Shown here: in pieces, positions 7,689 to 16,352 of the stretch | Layout of the letters: each line of letters begins with the position of its first letter | Numbering within the stretch: position 1 is the stretch's first letter | From: Candidatus Makaraimicrobium thalassicum | GTDB lineage: Bacteria > Omnitrophota > Gorgyraeia > Tantalellales > Tantalellaceae | DNA: 36,262 nt | NCBI GenBank assembly: GCA_003644505.1 | Contig: QNCM01000001.1 | Coordinates: 48,001-84,262, forward strand | Direction of reading: 5' to 3' | Notes under the pieces: model-generated | Seen by the model: the letters and a program-made list of their open reading frames with translations, nothing else | What the model was told of the DNA's origin: nothing | Database searches by the model: none | Program-made: the position numbers and the translations under genes

Positions 7689-8761
7689 CCATTACCCTTT
7701 GGATAGGATCCAAGGGTCTTCAGGAAATAACACTTTTTCTCCAGATGTCTCAGCGCCTTTTTTATCTTCGGGGTCTCACAATGGCCTTCCATATCGATAA
7801 AAAAGTAATATTTCCAGAGTTTTTTCTTCGAAGGCCTGGACTCGATCTTGGTCAGGTTGATACCGATGCTCTTGAAAGAGACCAGCATATCGTGCAAAAT
7901 CCCGGGTTTGTCCTTCACGGAAAACACGACGGAGGTCTTGTCAGCTCCGGAGATCCTGCTCATCTGTTTTCCCATGACAAGGAACCTGGTCACGTTGGTA
8001 ACATTATCCTCGATCGACCTGGCAAGGACCTTGAGCTGATATTTTTCAGCCGCGAGTTCGCTCGCTATGCAGGCCGAATCAGCATGTCTTGCCGCTATCT
8101 CCGCCGCTTTGATCGTCGAAGCGGCATCACGGAGTTTAGCCCAGGGCAGATTCTTCTCTATCCATCCGCGGCATTGTCCGAACACCTGCGGGTTCGAATA
8201 AACCCTTGTGATCGATCTCATGCTGCCTTTTTTGCAGAGAAGACTGTGCCGGACCGGATAGTAAAGTTCGGAACATATCAAGAGGGGGGAATCCACGAAC
8301 ATATCCAGAGTATGATTAACCGCGCCCTCGGTAGAGTTCTCTATCGGCACCACACCGTAGTTCGCATTACCCTTTTCGACCTCCCGGAAAACATCCGGGA
8401 TACTGTCACATGAAAGATAGCTTACGCTTGAACCAAATTTTTTCAACGACGCCTGATGAGTAAAGGTAAGCTCCGGGCCCAGGTACGCCACGGTCATCGG
8501 CTGTTCCAGCGAAAGACAGGCCGACATGATCTCGCGGTATACCGCTTTCACGGACTCGTCCACCAGAGGGCCTTTGTTCTTTTTCATTACCCTGGCATAT
8601 ATCTGGCTCTCTCTGTCAGGACTGTAGATCGGTTGCTTCTTTTTTTTCTTGATCTCCCCGATATCGCAGCTTACCATGCCGCGTCTGTTTATTAACTCCA
8701 CGATACGGGAATCTATGCCGTCGATCTCTTTTCTCAAATCATTAAGTTTTTTCGGGCTCAT
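7685..8761 (-). CDS. pheA: Bifunctional chorismate mutase / prephenate dehydratase
   Basis: Converts chorismate to prephenate and then to phenylpyruvate. The 358-residue product has an N-terminal AroQ-type chorismate mutase helix bundle (about 3-85), a prephenate dehydratase domain starting at VAYLGPELTF (about 91-270, with the NVTRFLVMG motif) and a C-terminal ACT domain (about 277-350) carrying ESRP, the phenylalanine-binding motif. Phenylalanine feedback inhibition is therefore expected. The ATG at 8761 is used because AAGGAG precedes it; the reading frame stays open upstream through the heptamer repeat of scpB but that extension (VPCPVSR and so on) is repeat-derived. It overlaps the scpB end by 20 bases. 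Confidence 0.95.
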   Translation of the reverse strand: MSPKKLNDLRKEIDGIDSRIVELINRRGMVSCDIGEIKKKKKQPIYSPDRESQIYARVMKKNKGPLVDESVKAVYREIMSACLSLEQPMTVAYLGPELTFTHQASLKKFGSSVSYLSCDSIPDVFREVEKGNANYGVVPIENSTEGAVNHTLDMFVDSPLLICSELYYPVRHSLLCKKGSMRSITRVYSNPQVFGQCRGWIEKNLPWAKLRDAASTIKAAEIAARHADSACIASELAAEKYQLKVLARSIEDNVTNVTRFLVMGKQMSRISGADKTSVVFSVKDKPGILHDMLVSFKSIGINLTKIESRPSKKKLWKYYFFIDMEGHCETPKIKKALRHLEKKCYFLKTLGSYPKGNG

Positions 8762-9428
8762 TATCGTCAGTCTCCTTTTTTTCGCGGCCCGCGATCCGTC
8801 GCTCGCGCCCCGTATCCGGGACACGGGACACGGGACACGGGACACGATCACCGTCTCTCGCCTCTTCCACCCGGACAGGTTCCTGCGCCCTGCCGTACTC
8901 CAGATCGTCCTCGCTGAAATCCCTGAGCGCCGGCAGATCGTCCAGTGAATTTAAACCGAATATTCTCAAAAATTTCTCGGTAGTCCCGTAAACAAGAGGC
9001 CTCCCGATGACATCCTTTCTGCCTTTGACCCGGATAAGGCCTTTGTCCAGAAGCGCTTTAAGCACCCCTCCGACGTTGACCCCGCGGATATTCTCGACCT
9101 CAGCCCTTGTGGCGAGCTGTTTGTACGCGATAACCGCCAGCGTTTCCATGGACGGCCCCGTCAACCGGCCCACTTCCTTCTGATAAAGGTTGTTTATCCA
9201 CGGCAGATATTCCGGCTTCGTTACAATACGGTATTTCCCGGCGATCTCAGCGATATTAAAGGCCCTGTCGGATGAGCTGTACTCTTCCTTCAGGAAGCGG
9301 ATCCCTTCTGCGATATCCTTCGCGTCTGAATCCGCTATGGCCTTTTTAAGCTCTTCCCCGCTCAGACCCCCTTCAGAGACAATGAGTAACGCTTCGATCA
9401 CGTTTTTTGTCTTTTCAATATTTTCCAT
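8742..9428 (-). CDS. scpB: Segregation and condensation protein B
   Basis: Winged-helix subunit that binds ScpA in the SMC-ScpAB condensin complex for chromosome segregation. The recognisable core spans about residues 8-170, including IEALLIVSEGGLS and the conserved LTGPSMETLAVIAYKQ, IRGVNVGGVLKALLDKGLI and GRPLVYGTT. The protein is 228 residues, but the last 45 or so are unusual: a tail reading VPCPVSRVP is generated by four perfect 7-bp repeats (8818-8845) and is followed by a charged end. It is encoded directly after scpA, in the normal order. Confidence 0.93.
   Translation of the reverse strand: MENIEKTKNVIEALLIVSEGGLSGEELKKAIADSDAKDIAEGIRFLKEEYSSSDRAFNIAEIAGKYRIVTKPEYLPWINNLYQKEVGRLTGPSMETLAVIAYKQLATRAEVENIRGVNVGGVLKALLDKGLIRVKGRKDVIGRPLVYGTTEKFLRIFGLNSLDDLPALRDFSEDDLEYGRAQEPVRVEEARDGDRVPCPVSRVPDTGRERRIAGREKKETDDNEPEKT
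8818..8845. repeat. Four perfect GGGACAC heptamers inside scpB
   Basis: Tandem GGGACAC units at 8818-8824, 8825-8831, 8832-8838 and 8839-8845, flanked by GCTCGCGCCCCGTATCC (8801-8817), which shares blocks with the element at 31350-31395. Because 7 is not a multiple of 3, three units read as seven codons in the overlapping scpB 3' end. Copy number could vary. Confidence 0.85.
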
Positions 9429-9439
9429 ATTTTCCTTCG

Positions 9440-10174
9440 TTATTTTTTGACCAATTCGGGATTTCTGATAATCTCTATCTCGCCGAAGAAATCCTTCTGT
9501 GCCACGAAGACCTCCCGCATCTTTATGAGCTCCAGTATCGCCAGAAAAGTCGCGATCATTTCGTCTTTGCTTCCGGCACCTTCAAATAACGACAAAAAAT
9601 AGATCTTCGGCTGTTTCGCCAGGACGTGATAGATCTCATGGATCTTGTCGCTGACCGTGAACTCGTTCTTTATGACCCTGTGGAAAGTCTCTCTCGGGAC
9701 CTCTTTCAGAACCTTCCTGAAAGAGTTTATAAGATCGAACAGGCTGACCTCAAAATATTCCGTCCCGCCGTCCGATATTGTCTTTCCTGCGCTCCCGTCA
9801 CCTTTCCTCAGGAACACTGCTTTGTGCCTTTCATGCATTTCCTGCAGCTGATGGGCCGCTTCTTTGTATTTTCTGTATTCCAGCAGCCTCTTGACGAGCT
9901 CTTCGCGGGGATCTTCCTCTTCCTGCGCCTCCGGAGCATCCTCTTCCTGCGGCAAAAGCATCCTGCTCTTTATATGCATAAGGGTCGCGGATACGACAAG
10001 AAACTCTCCGGCGATGTCCAGATCCAGCATTTTCATCAGCTCCAGGTATTCCAGATACTGCCCGGTGATCCTGGCGATCGGTATATCATAAATATCGATC
10101 TTCTCTCTTTTGATGAGGAACAACAAAAGGTCAAGAGGCCCTTCAAAAATGTTGATCTTTACTTTATATGACAT
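9440..10174 (-). CDS. scpA: Segregation and condensation protein A
   Basis: The kleisin that bridges the SMC heads in the bacterial condensin. The 244-residue protein begins with the characteristic FEGPLDLLLFLIKREKIDIYDIPI (about 9-32) and continues with LEYLELMKMLDLDIAGEFLVVSATLM, then an acidic linker (EEDAPEAQEEEDPREE). The C-terminal winged helix contains FLAILELIKMREV. It starts three bases after the trpS stop without a clear ribosome site, so coupling to trpS is likely, and scpB follows after 11 bases. Confidence 0.94.
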   Translation of the reverse strand: MSYKVKINIFEGPLDLLLFLIKREKIDIYDIPIARITGQYLEYLELMKMLDLDIAGEFLVVSATLMHIKSRMLLPQEEDAPEAQEEEDPREELVKRLLEYRKYKEAAHQLQEMHERHKAVFLRKGDGSAGKTISDGGTEYFEVSLFDLINSFRKVLKEVPRETFHRVIKNEFTVSDKIHEIYHVLAKQPKIYFLSLFEGAGSKDEMIATFLAILELIKMREVFVAQKDFFGEIEIIRNPELVKK

Positions 10175-10177
10175 TTC

Positions 10178-11173
10178 TTATATCTGATGGAGACATTTTT
10201 TCACTTTGGCCATCGTGCGCCCGGCGGCCTCTCTCGCCCTGCCGGCGCCTTCTTTTATTATACGCTGCGCATCCTCTTCGGAAAGAGCGGCTCTTTTCCG
10301 GCGGATCGGATCGAGAAAATTATTCAAAGCCGTCGTCAGTTTCTCTTTCACCTCAACATCGCCCACTTTGCCGGCCCGGTACCGCTTTTTCAGGTCCTCC
10401 ACCTCATCCGTGTCAGGGTTGAACAGATCATGGTAAATAAACACCGGATTACCTTTGACCCTGCCGGGAACATCAGCCCGGGTTCTTTTAGGATCGGTAT
10501 ACATGCTGTGGACCTTTTTCCTGACCGTTTCCCGAGAATCCGACAGCGAGATAAAATTTCCGTAACTCTTGGACATCTTCCGGTTGTCCAATCCGATCAG
10601 CCTGGAGGTCTTACTCAGCATGGGTTCGGGTTCAGTGAATATCCTGCTTTTGTACAAACCGTGGAACCTGCGTATGATCTCCCTCGCCAACTCCAGATGA
10701 GGCAGCTGGTCAACCCCGACAGGGACCATATCCGCGTTATAAAGGGCAATATCCGCGGCCTGAAGGACCGGATACCCCAAAAACCCGTAAGTCGCCAGCA
10801 TGCGCCCCTTGATCTCTCTGAGCTGTTCCTTGTAAGTCGTGCACCGTTCGAGCCAGCCCAGAGGGGTTAAAACCGAAAATACCATGGCGAGTTCCAGATG
10901 CTCAGGGACCATGCTCTGGACGAAGATCACGCTCCGGTCGGCGTCTATCCCGCATGAAACCCAGTCTTTGACGATCTCAAGGCTGTTCTTTCTGATATCC
11001 GAAGGTTTCTCGTATTCACTCATGAGAGCGTGCCAGTCCGCTATCATGAAGAAACACTCATACTCATCCTGGAACCTGACCCAGTTGTTCAACGCTCCGG
11101 CAAGATGCCCGAGATGGAGCCTCCCGGTAGGCCTCATCCCGCTGAGTATGATCTTTTTTGTTACCGCATTCAT
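10178..11173 (-). CDS. trpS: Tryptophanyl-tRNA synthetase
   Basis: Charges tRNA-Trp. The 331-residue class I enzyme has SGMRPTGRLHLGHLAGALNNW with the HIGH signature HLGH at 20-23, the DWHALMSEY segment, a VLQAADIALY motif and KMSKSYGN around 198 for ATP activation. Length matches bacterial TrpRS. It starts 9 bases after the infB stop, and the gap is essentially all A on the coding strand, with no strong Shine-Dalgarno. Together with scpAB and the aromatic genes downstream it extends the rimP-nusA-infB run. Confidence 0.95.
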   Translation of the reverse strand: MNAVTKKIILSGMRPTGRLHLGHLAGALNNWVRFQDEYECFFMIADWHALMSEYEKPSDIRKNSLEIVKDWVSCGIDADRSVIFVQSMVPEHLELAMVFSVLTPLGWLERCTTYKEQLREIKGRMLATYGFLGYPVLQAADIALYNADMVPVGVDQLPHLELAREIIRRFHGLYKSRIFTEPEPMLSKTSRLIGLDNRKMSKSYGNFISLSDSRETVRKKVHSMYTDPKRTRADVPGRVKGNPVFIYHDLFNPDTDEVEDLKKRYRAGKVGDVEVKEKLTTALNNFLDPIRRKRAALSEEDAQRIIKEGAGRAREAAGRTMAKVKKCLHQI

Positions 11174-11182
11174 TCTTTTTTT

Positions 11183-13642
11183 TTAAAGACGTCTGGCTAT
11201 CTTCTCGATCGTAAACGCCTCGATAATATCGTTTTTTCTGATATTGTTAAAACCTTTTACCGACATCCCGCACTCAAACCCCTCTCTGACTTCCTTAACG
11301 TCATCCTTGAACCTCTTGAGGGAGTTGATCTCTCCTTCGTAAATGGTTTCCTGTCCCCTTTTGACCTTTACGCGGTCTTTTCTATGTATGGTCCCCTTGA
11401 CAACGGCGCATCCGGCCACTTTGCCGGCCCTGGAGGGAAATATCTCGCGTATCTGGGCGCTGCCCTGAAAGATCTCCCGCTCCTCGGGTTCGAGAAGGCC
11501 TTCCATCCCGGCTCTTACATCCGCGATCGCTTCGTATATGACGTCATAAATATGCACATCGACCTTCTCACTCTTCGCGAGTTCCTCCGCCTTGGGATCC
11601 ATCTTAACGTGAAACCCTATGACCACGGCATTTGAGACGACCGCAAGCATGGCATCGGATTCGTTGATATTCCCGACCGCGGAATGGATTATCTTTAATT
11701 TCACTTCCGCGGTCGCGAGCTCCTCAAGGGAAAGTTTAAGGGCTTCCACCGACCCCTGCACGTCCGCTTTCAGGATTATTTTCAGCTCTTTTATGTCCCC
11801 TTCGGCCATACGGCTATGAAAATCCTCGAGGCTGACCCTCTGGCTGCCGGCCATATGCTTGTTCCTGCTCTCATCCTGTTTTAAAAGCGCCAGTGTTCTG
11901 GCCTTTTTTTCGTCCTTTACGACGAAGAACTCTTCACCTGCCTCCGGGACCCCCTGTAAACCAAGCACTTTGACCGGCATGGCAGGATTAGCTTTCTCGA
12001 CCCTTGTGCCGACATCATCGATCATTGCCTTGACTTTCCCGTAATAAGGGCCGCACAGAACAATATCCCCGGTATACAGCGTCCCGTTCTGGACCAGCAG
12101 AGTAACCACTACGCCCTGACCCGGGGTCTTCCTGGTCTCGATCACTACGCCGCGGGCTCTCAGTTTCGGGTTCGCCTTAAGCTCAAGCATTTCTGATTCC
12201 AGCATAAGCATCTCCACAAGGTGATCGACCCCCTCGCCGGTAACCGCGGAAACCTCGACCATGACCGTGTTTCCGCCCCATTTCTCCGCTGTGAGATCCT
12301 CCTTCTGGAGATCCGTCCTGACCCGGTCAGGATCGGCTCCCGGCAGATCACATTTATTGATCGCGACGACTATAGGGACTCCGGCGGCGCGGGCATGATC
12401 AATAGCCTCTTTAGTCTGAGGCATGACCCCGTCCTCAGCGGCGACAACAAGAACAACAACGTCAGTCGCGTTGGCACCCCGCGCTCTCATGGCGGTAAAA
12501 GCCGCATGCCCGGGTGTATCCAGGAACGTCACCGAACCACCGGCAGTCTCCACCCTGTAAGCCCCGATGTGCTGAGTAATACCGCCTTTTTCGCCCTTTG
12601 TAACCATGGTCTTACGTATATAATCGAGCAGGGAAGTTTTGCCGTGATCAACGTGCCCCATAAAAGTGACTACCGGAGCTCTCGACTCGACTGCTGTTTT
12701 CGCTTCACGGCCCCCTTCGGGCGCCTCCTCTCTGTAACTTTCCGCCAGCAGCTCTCTCTGCATGGACTCCGCGGTTCTGGGAAGCTCCAATTCATAGCCG
12801 AAATGCTCCATAACTCCGCGAACGGTATCCTCCTCAAGATCCTGATTTATGTTGGCGAACATACCTTTGCCCATCAAATACTGGATGATCGCATTGGGTT
12901 TCATATTAATACGGGGCGCCAGAGCCCTTATATTTGCCGGGACCTGCATCTCTATTTTCTTCCTGCCAGCCTTCCGGAGGGGAACCTGTGCGGGTTCCGG
13001 CACCCCGGCTTTTCTTGGCTCCTGTCCGAATTTTCTCTTTCTTCCGGTCGGCCTGGCTCTCAGCCCGGACTTTATACCCCTCTCGACTATTTCTATGGCA
13101 GGGCCAGGCTTGACGGTCTTCCGTGCCTTGTTTGCCGTGGGTCCAGGCTTAGCGATCTTCTTAACTATCCCGACAACAGGTTCGGCCTTCTCAACAACAG
13201 GTTCGGCTTTCTCGACTTTTTTGGTTTTCTCGACTTTTTTGGCTTTACCTTTCAAGGCAGGTTTGGCTTTTTGCTCCGGCTCCACCGCGCCCCTGGATCG
13301 CGGCTTCTTCGGTTCTGTACTGCAGCTCGCTTCCACTGCCGGCGCCTTTTTACCTTGCCGGCCCGCGGCTCCTTCCCCTTTGACTTTCTCCTTTGCCTTT
13401 CCTGCCGCCTTCGCTGTCTTGGACCCGGAAGTGGCCAAGGCTCCAGCTTTTTTCCCGCCTTTTTTCGAAGGTTTTTTTACAACCCCTGAACCGCCCAGTT
13501 TAATGCGGATCAGACCCGCTATTTTATCGTCAATCCCGCTGTCCTCGTCCTTGACATCCACATAAAGCCTGCAAAGCTGACCCAGGACATCCTCGCTCGA
13601 AACCCCGAGCTCCTTAGCTAAATTACGAACCTTAATCGGCAT
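11183..13642 (-). CDS. infB: Translation initiation factor IF-2
   Basis: GTPase that brings fMet-tRNA to the 30S subunit and promotes subunit joining. The 819-residue protein has an N-terminal IF2_N subdomain (1-50), a long Lys/Ala/Pro/Glu-rich linker (about 55-235) with internal repeats of the VEKAEPVV and KPGP type, and a second IF2_N domain (about 243-290). The G domain follows with GHVDHGKT (329-336), DTPGHAAF (375-382) and NKCD (429-432), then domains II to IV. The linker is low-complexity and probably disordered. AGGTGG precedes the ATG. No rbfA, truB or ylxR gene follows, unlike in many genomes. Confidence 0.97.
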   Translation of the reverse strand: MPIKVRNLAKELGVSSEDVLGQLCRLYVDVKDEDSGIDDKIAGLIRIKLGGSGVVKKPSKKGGKKAGALATSGSKTAKAAGKAKEKVKGEGAAGRQGKKAPAVEASCSTEPKKPRSRGAVEPEQKAKPALKGKAKKVEKTKKVEKAEPVVEKAEPVVGIVKKIAKPGPTANKARKTVKPGPAIEIVERGIKSGLRARPTGRKRKFGQEPRKAGVPEPAQVPLRKAGRKKIEMQVPANIRALAPRINMKPNAIIQYLMGKGMFANINQDLEEDTVRGVMEHFGYELELPRTAESMQRELLAESYREEAPEGGREAKTAVESRAPVVTFMGHVDHGKTSLLDYIRKTMVTKGEKGGITQHIGAYRVETAGGSVTFLDTPGHAAFTAMRARGANATDVVVLVVAAEDGVMPQTKEAIDHARAAGVPIVVAINKCDLPGADPDRVRTDLQKEDLTAEKWGGNTVMVEVSAVTGEGVDHLVEMLMLESEMLELKANPKLRARGVVIETRKTPGQGVVVTLLVQNGTLYTGDIVLCGPYYGKVKAMIDDVGTRVEKANPAMPVKVLGLQGVPEAGEEFFVVKDEKKARTLALLKQDESRNKHMAGSQRVSLEDFHSRMAEGDIKELKIILKADVQGSVEALKLSLEELATAEVKLKIIHSAVGNINESDAMLAVVSNAVVIGFHVKMDPKAEELAKSEKVDVHIYDVIYEAIADVRAGMEGLLEPEEREIFQGSAQIREIFPSRAGKVAGCAVVKGTIHRKDRVKVKRGQETIYEGEINSLKRFKDDVKEVREGFECGMSVKGFNNIRKNDIIEAFTIEKIARRL

Positions 13643-13658
13643 AAACCACCTGCTTCTC

Positions 13659-14855
13659 CTAACCCGCGTTTTCCGCCTCTGTCTCTTTTTCCTCCGCGGC
13701 GGCTTCGTCCTCTTTCCCCGCCGTTAAAACCGCTTTACATGCGGTGATTATTTTTTCAGCCGTTTTACCGCCTATACCTTTCAACTCCAACAACGCTTCG
13801 ACACTGCTTTCATGTAACTTTTCCACGGTATCGTATCCCGCTTCCCTCAAGGTTCCCAGTGTCTTCTTACCGATCCCGGGGATCTCCGACAGGGAGATAT
13901 CTCTCGCCTTCTCTTCTTTGACCGAGTCGGCAACCAGTTCCCACTCCACAAGTTTGGAAGCCAGTCTGATATTCCTGCCCTTTTTCCCGATCAGCAGCGA
14001 CAATTGATCCCTGGGGACCGTCACCGTTATCCGGTTGTTATTTCTGTCAATGACCATTCTTGATATCTCGGCCGGGCTCAGGGCAGCCGGAAGATACTCG
14101 CGGATGTCGTCATTCCACCTTATTATGTCTATCCTTTCACCGTGCAATTCCTTCACTATATCCCTTACCCTGGACCCCCGCATACCGACACATGCCCCCA
14201 CGGGATCCACCTTCTCATCCTTCGAACAAACGGCTATCTTCGTCCTTTCACCCGCCTCCCTGGCCACCCCCTTGATATCAACGATGCCCTGAGATATCTC
14301 CGGGACCTCCAGCTCGAACAACTTCTTCACAAAACCTTCGTCGGTGCGGGATAACACGATCTCGGGTCCGCCGGCGCCCCTGTCAACCCTGAGAAGATAC
14401 GCCCTTATCCCCTCGCCCTGGCGGAACCTTTCCCTGGGTAGCTGCTCCGATCTCGGCAGGACCGCTTCCGCGTCGTCAAGCTCGACTATGATATTCCCTT
14501 TTTCGAACCGATGGACCGAACCGTTTATAATGGTCCCGATTTTCGTCAGGTATTTAGCGAATATCACATCCCTTTCCGCTTCCCTTATCTTCTGTATTAT
14601 CACCTGTTTGGCGGTCTGGGCCGCGATCCTCCCGAACCGTTCGCTCCTTACCTCCTCGTCTTCGCTGAAGACCTGTATCTTACCCGTTTCCTTGTTTATG
14701 CTGACGGTAATATCCTCTTTAGAGATATCCGGGTCGTCAATGACCTTGCGCGCGGCGCTTGCCAGGGCGCTTTCGATCGCCTCGAACAGTATCTCCTTAC
14801 TGATACCTTTTTCTCTTTCTATTCTTTCCAGTGCAACCAGCAATTCTACACTCAT
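13659..14855 (-). CDS. nusA: Transcription termination/antitermination factor NusA
   Basis: Binds RNA polymerase and nascent RNA to control pausing, termination and antitermination. The 398-residue protein shows the N-terminal polymerase-binding domain (1-125), an S1 domain (about 130-200), two KH domains (about 205-345; GMRGSRVRDI and LLIGKKGRNIRLA) and a C-terminal helix-hairpin-helix segment (IPGIGKKTLGTLREAGYDT and LKGIGGKTAEKII), then an acidic tail. The GGAG Shine-Dalgarno lies inside the last codons of rimP. In enterobacteria NusA regulates its own operon through leader terminators, which bears on the terminator at 15371-15400. Confidence 0.96.
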   Translation of the reverse strand: MSVELLVALERIEREKGISKEILFEAIESALASAARKVIDDPDISKEDITVSINKETGKIQVFSEDEEVRSERFGRIAAQTAKQVIIQKIREAERDVIFAKYLTKIGTIINGSVHRFEKGNIIVELDDAEAVLPRSEQLPRERFRQGEGIRAYLLRVDRGAGGPEIVLSRTDEGFVKKLFELEVPEISQGIVDIKGVAREAGERTKIAVCSKDEKVDPVGACVGMRGSRVRDIVKELHGERIDIIRWNDDIREYLPAALSPAEISRMVIDRNNNRITVTVPRDQLSLLIGKKGRNIRLASKLVEWELVADSVKEEKARDISLSEIPGIGKKTLGTLREAGYDTVEKLHESSVEALLELKGIGGKTAEKIITACKAVLTAGKEDEAAAEEKETEAENAG

Positions 14856-14856
14856 A

Positions 14857-15327
14857 TTATTTCTCCATGGTCATGCTTAATTTTACTCTTGCGACATTAT
14901 CCCTGCCTGTAAAAAAGGTATTGCCTCCCGCTTCTTCTATGACAATGCCCTCTTCACCGTCCGCCTTTAAGAGCTTACCGGCAACCGTGCTCCTTCCGTC
15001 CACAGGCTCGCGCATGTTCACTTCGACCTGTTTACCGACAGCCCACAAAAGATCGGCATCGCTCTTAAGCACCCTGTCCAGCCCGGGCGAACACACGTCC
15101 AGAGTGTATCCCCGGGCGAATATATTCTCCATATCCAGCCAGGACGCGACCTCCCTATTGAAAGCGCTGCATTCGCCCAGCGTAATACCGCCTTCTTTAT
15201 CTATGACGACCTCCATGGAAAGACCCCTGCCCGCTCTGGCGGATATATCCACCAGTTCATAGTTCAACTTTCCGGCTCGTTCCCGGATAAATTCCGCCAC
15301 TCTTTCAGGTATCCTGCTCTTGTCCAT
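14857..15327 (-). CDS. rimP: Ribosome maturation factor RimP
   Basis: Needed for 30S subunit assembly. The 156-residue protein has the two RimP domains: the N-terminal part with YELVDISARAGRGLSMEVVIDKEGGITLGEC and SPGLDRVL (about 80-87) and a C-terminal SH3-like part. Length is normal. It is first in the rimP-nusA-infB run, as in most bacteria. A strong promoter (15427-15455) and a leader terminator (15371-15400) lie upstream; AGAGG sits just before the ATG. Confidence 0.93.
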   Translation of the reverse strand: MDKSRIPERVAEFIRERAGKLNYELVDISARAGRGLSMEVVIDKEGGITLGECSAFNREVASWLDMENIFARGYTLDVCSPGLDRVLKSDADLLWAVGKQVEVNMREPVDGRSTVAGKLLKADGEEGIVIEEAGGNTFFTGRDNVARVKLSMTMEK

Positions 15328-15370
15328 AAATATGCCTCTGCTTCCGCCGGCCGTTGTTTTTTTTAGCCGG

Positions 15371-15400
15371 CAAAAAAATAAGCGGGCGCCTGGCCCACTT
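15371..15400 (-). terminator. Intrinsic terminator/attenuator in the rimP-nusA-infB leader
   Basis: On the minus strand AAGTGGGC pairs with GCGCCCGCTT (8 bp including one G-U, loop of 5), followed by ATTTTTTT. It lies between the promoter at 15427-15455 and the rimP ATG at 15327, so it would end transcripts 20-50 bases after their start unless read through. A second potential stem (GCCGGC with GCCGGC) lies just downstream. Confidence 0.7.
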
Positions 15401-15426
15401 ACTCTTGCTGCTTCAGGTTAGATGTA

Positions 15427-15455
15427 ATTTTAATATAATACAGGGGTATTGTCAA
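15427..15455 (-). promoter_or_regulatory. Sigma70-type promoter of the rimP-nusA-infB run
   Basis: Minus strand TTGACA (15450-15455), 17-base spacer, TAAAAT (15427-15432). A perfect -35 with a good -10. The predicted start near 15420 gives a leader of about 93 bases. Confidence 0.75.
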
Positions 15456-15509
15456 GTGTATTTGGGCGCCTTGTCAAGCCCCGGTGTGCGGCCGGACCGC
15501 ACTGCTGCT

Positions 15510-16247
15510 CTAACCGCTGATGGATCCGCGCCTCTTTCTCCGGTAACACAAAATTGCCGCGCCGCCTGTTAAAAATAACGCGGAGCTTACGGGTTCAGGG
15601 GTTGTCAGCTCAAATGCCATGTCAATACTGTCACCCGCGAGAGGATGGCCATTGGGATACCTCAATTCTTCCCATATTTTATCGACCGGGTCGTACACAG
15701 CCGCATCATCATTCCAGTGTTCAGATGAGGTCTTCCATCCCCAGGACTCGTTGTCCTTTGCCGCGATGGATATCCAGTAAGTCGTGCCCTGGTCCTGGAC
15801 AAAGGGGGTACCGCTGATATCCGCGTTATACTGGTAACCATTATGCAAGGCCCATTCCTGATAGCCCGCGTATTCTCCCTGAAGGTTGTCAAGATCATAT
15901 GTCTTGATCAACTCGCCGGGATGGCTGTAATCATTGCCGTTAGGGCCGGTTTTCGGGACGTCTGTCCAGAAACCTATCTGGAAACTCGTCAGAGGCGCGC
16001 CCATGGGGTGGTCACGATCCCCGTCCCCCGCATAAGAACCCCACCAGTGGATATCAATTATAGAGCCGCCCTCACATAGAAAATCATCCGCCACAGTGGG
16101 GCCGCTGGAATAGGACAGGATATCATAACCCCGGCTCCAGTCCGGCGCCTGCGACCATTTTGTGGGATTCTCTGAGTCCGCGTCCGCCTGAACGTTCAGC
16201 CCGGCTAAAAGAAACGCCGCCGCAAGGATCATGAAAAGCCTCTTCAT
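15510..16247 (-). CDS. PEP-CTERM sorted surface protein (copy 1)
   Basis: A 245-residue exported protein. It has a Sec signal peptide (about 1-24, ending QADA), a globular region with VADDFLCEGGSIIDIHWWGSYAG (about 55-78) typical of a family seen in PEP-CTERM proteins of environmental bacteria, and a C-terminal sorting signal: PEP, a hydrophobic helix, then a YRRKRR basic end (from about 217). In known systems exosortase recognises this signal. No function is known to me for the body. GGAGG precedes the ATG. It is a tandem paralogue of the gene at 16353-17090; the signal peptide and C-terminus are nearly the same at DNA level (35 identical bases, 15592-15626 and 16435-16469). It has no clear promoter of its own. 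Confidence 0.88.
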   Translation of the reverse strand: MKRLFMILAAAFLLAGLNVQADADSENPTKWSQAPDWSRGYDILSYSSGPTVADDFLCEGGSIIDIHWWGSYAGDGDRDHPMGAPLTSFQIGFWTDVPKTGPNGNDYSHPGELIKTYDLDNLQGEYAGYQEWALHNGYQYNADISGTPFVQDQGTTYWISIAAKDNESWGWKTSSEHWNDDAAVYDPVDKIWEELRYPNGHPLAGDSIDMAFELTTPEPVSSALFLTGGAAILCYRRKRRGSISG

Positions 16248-16293
16248 CTTTTCCTCCCCTCTTTCTTTAACATGGTTGATCTTGATAGCTTCG

Positions 16294-16327
16294 AAAAAAA
16301 AGAGGAAGGGCTTCCCCTTCCTCTTTT
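16294..16327 (-). terminator. Strong intrinsic terminator between the two PEP-CTERM genes
   Basis: A perfect 13-bp stem (AAAAGAGGAAGGG with its complement, loop of 4, 16298-16327) followed on the minus strand by a run of about eight T. It lies 26 bases after the stop of the gene at 16353-17090. On the plus strand only TTTT follows, so it is oriented for the minus strand. Copy 1 downstream would depend on readthrough. Confidence 0.88.
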
Positions 16328-16352
16328 ATGAAAATATACCGTCCCTGTCTCT

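Noticed and set aside
12221-13489. 422-codon plus-strand open frame, plus an overlapping 238-codon one at 12849-13565
   Set aside because: Antisense to infB. The low-complexity linker of IF-2 gives long open frames in other frames; products look like composition artefacts.
15486-15502. GTGCGG/CCGCAC hairpin after the first PEP-CTERM gene as a terminator
   Set aside because: Only 6 bp and no T-run follows on the minus strand; termination there, if any, is not shown by sequence.
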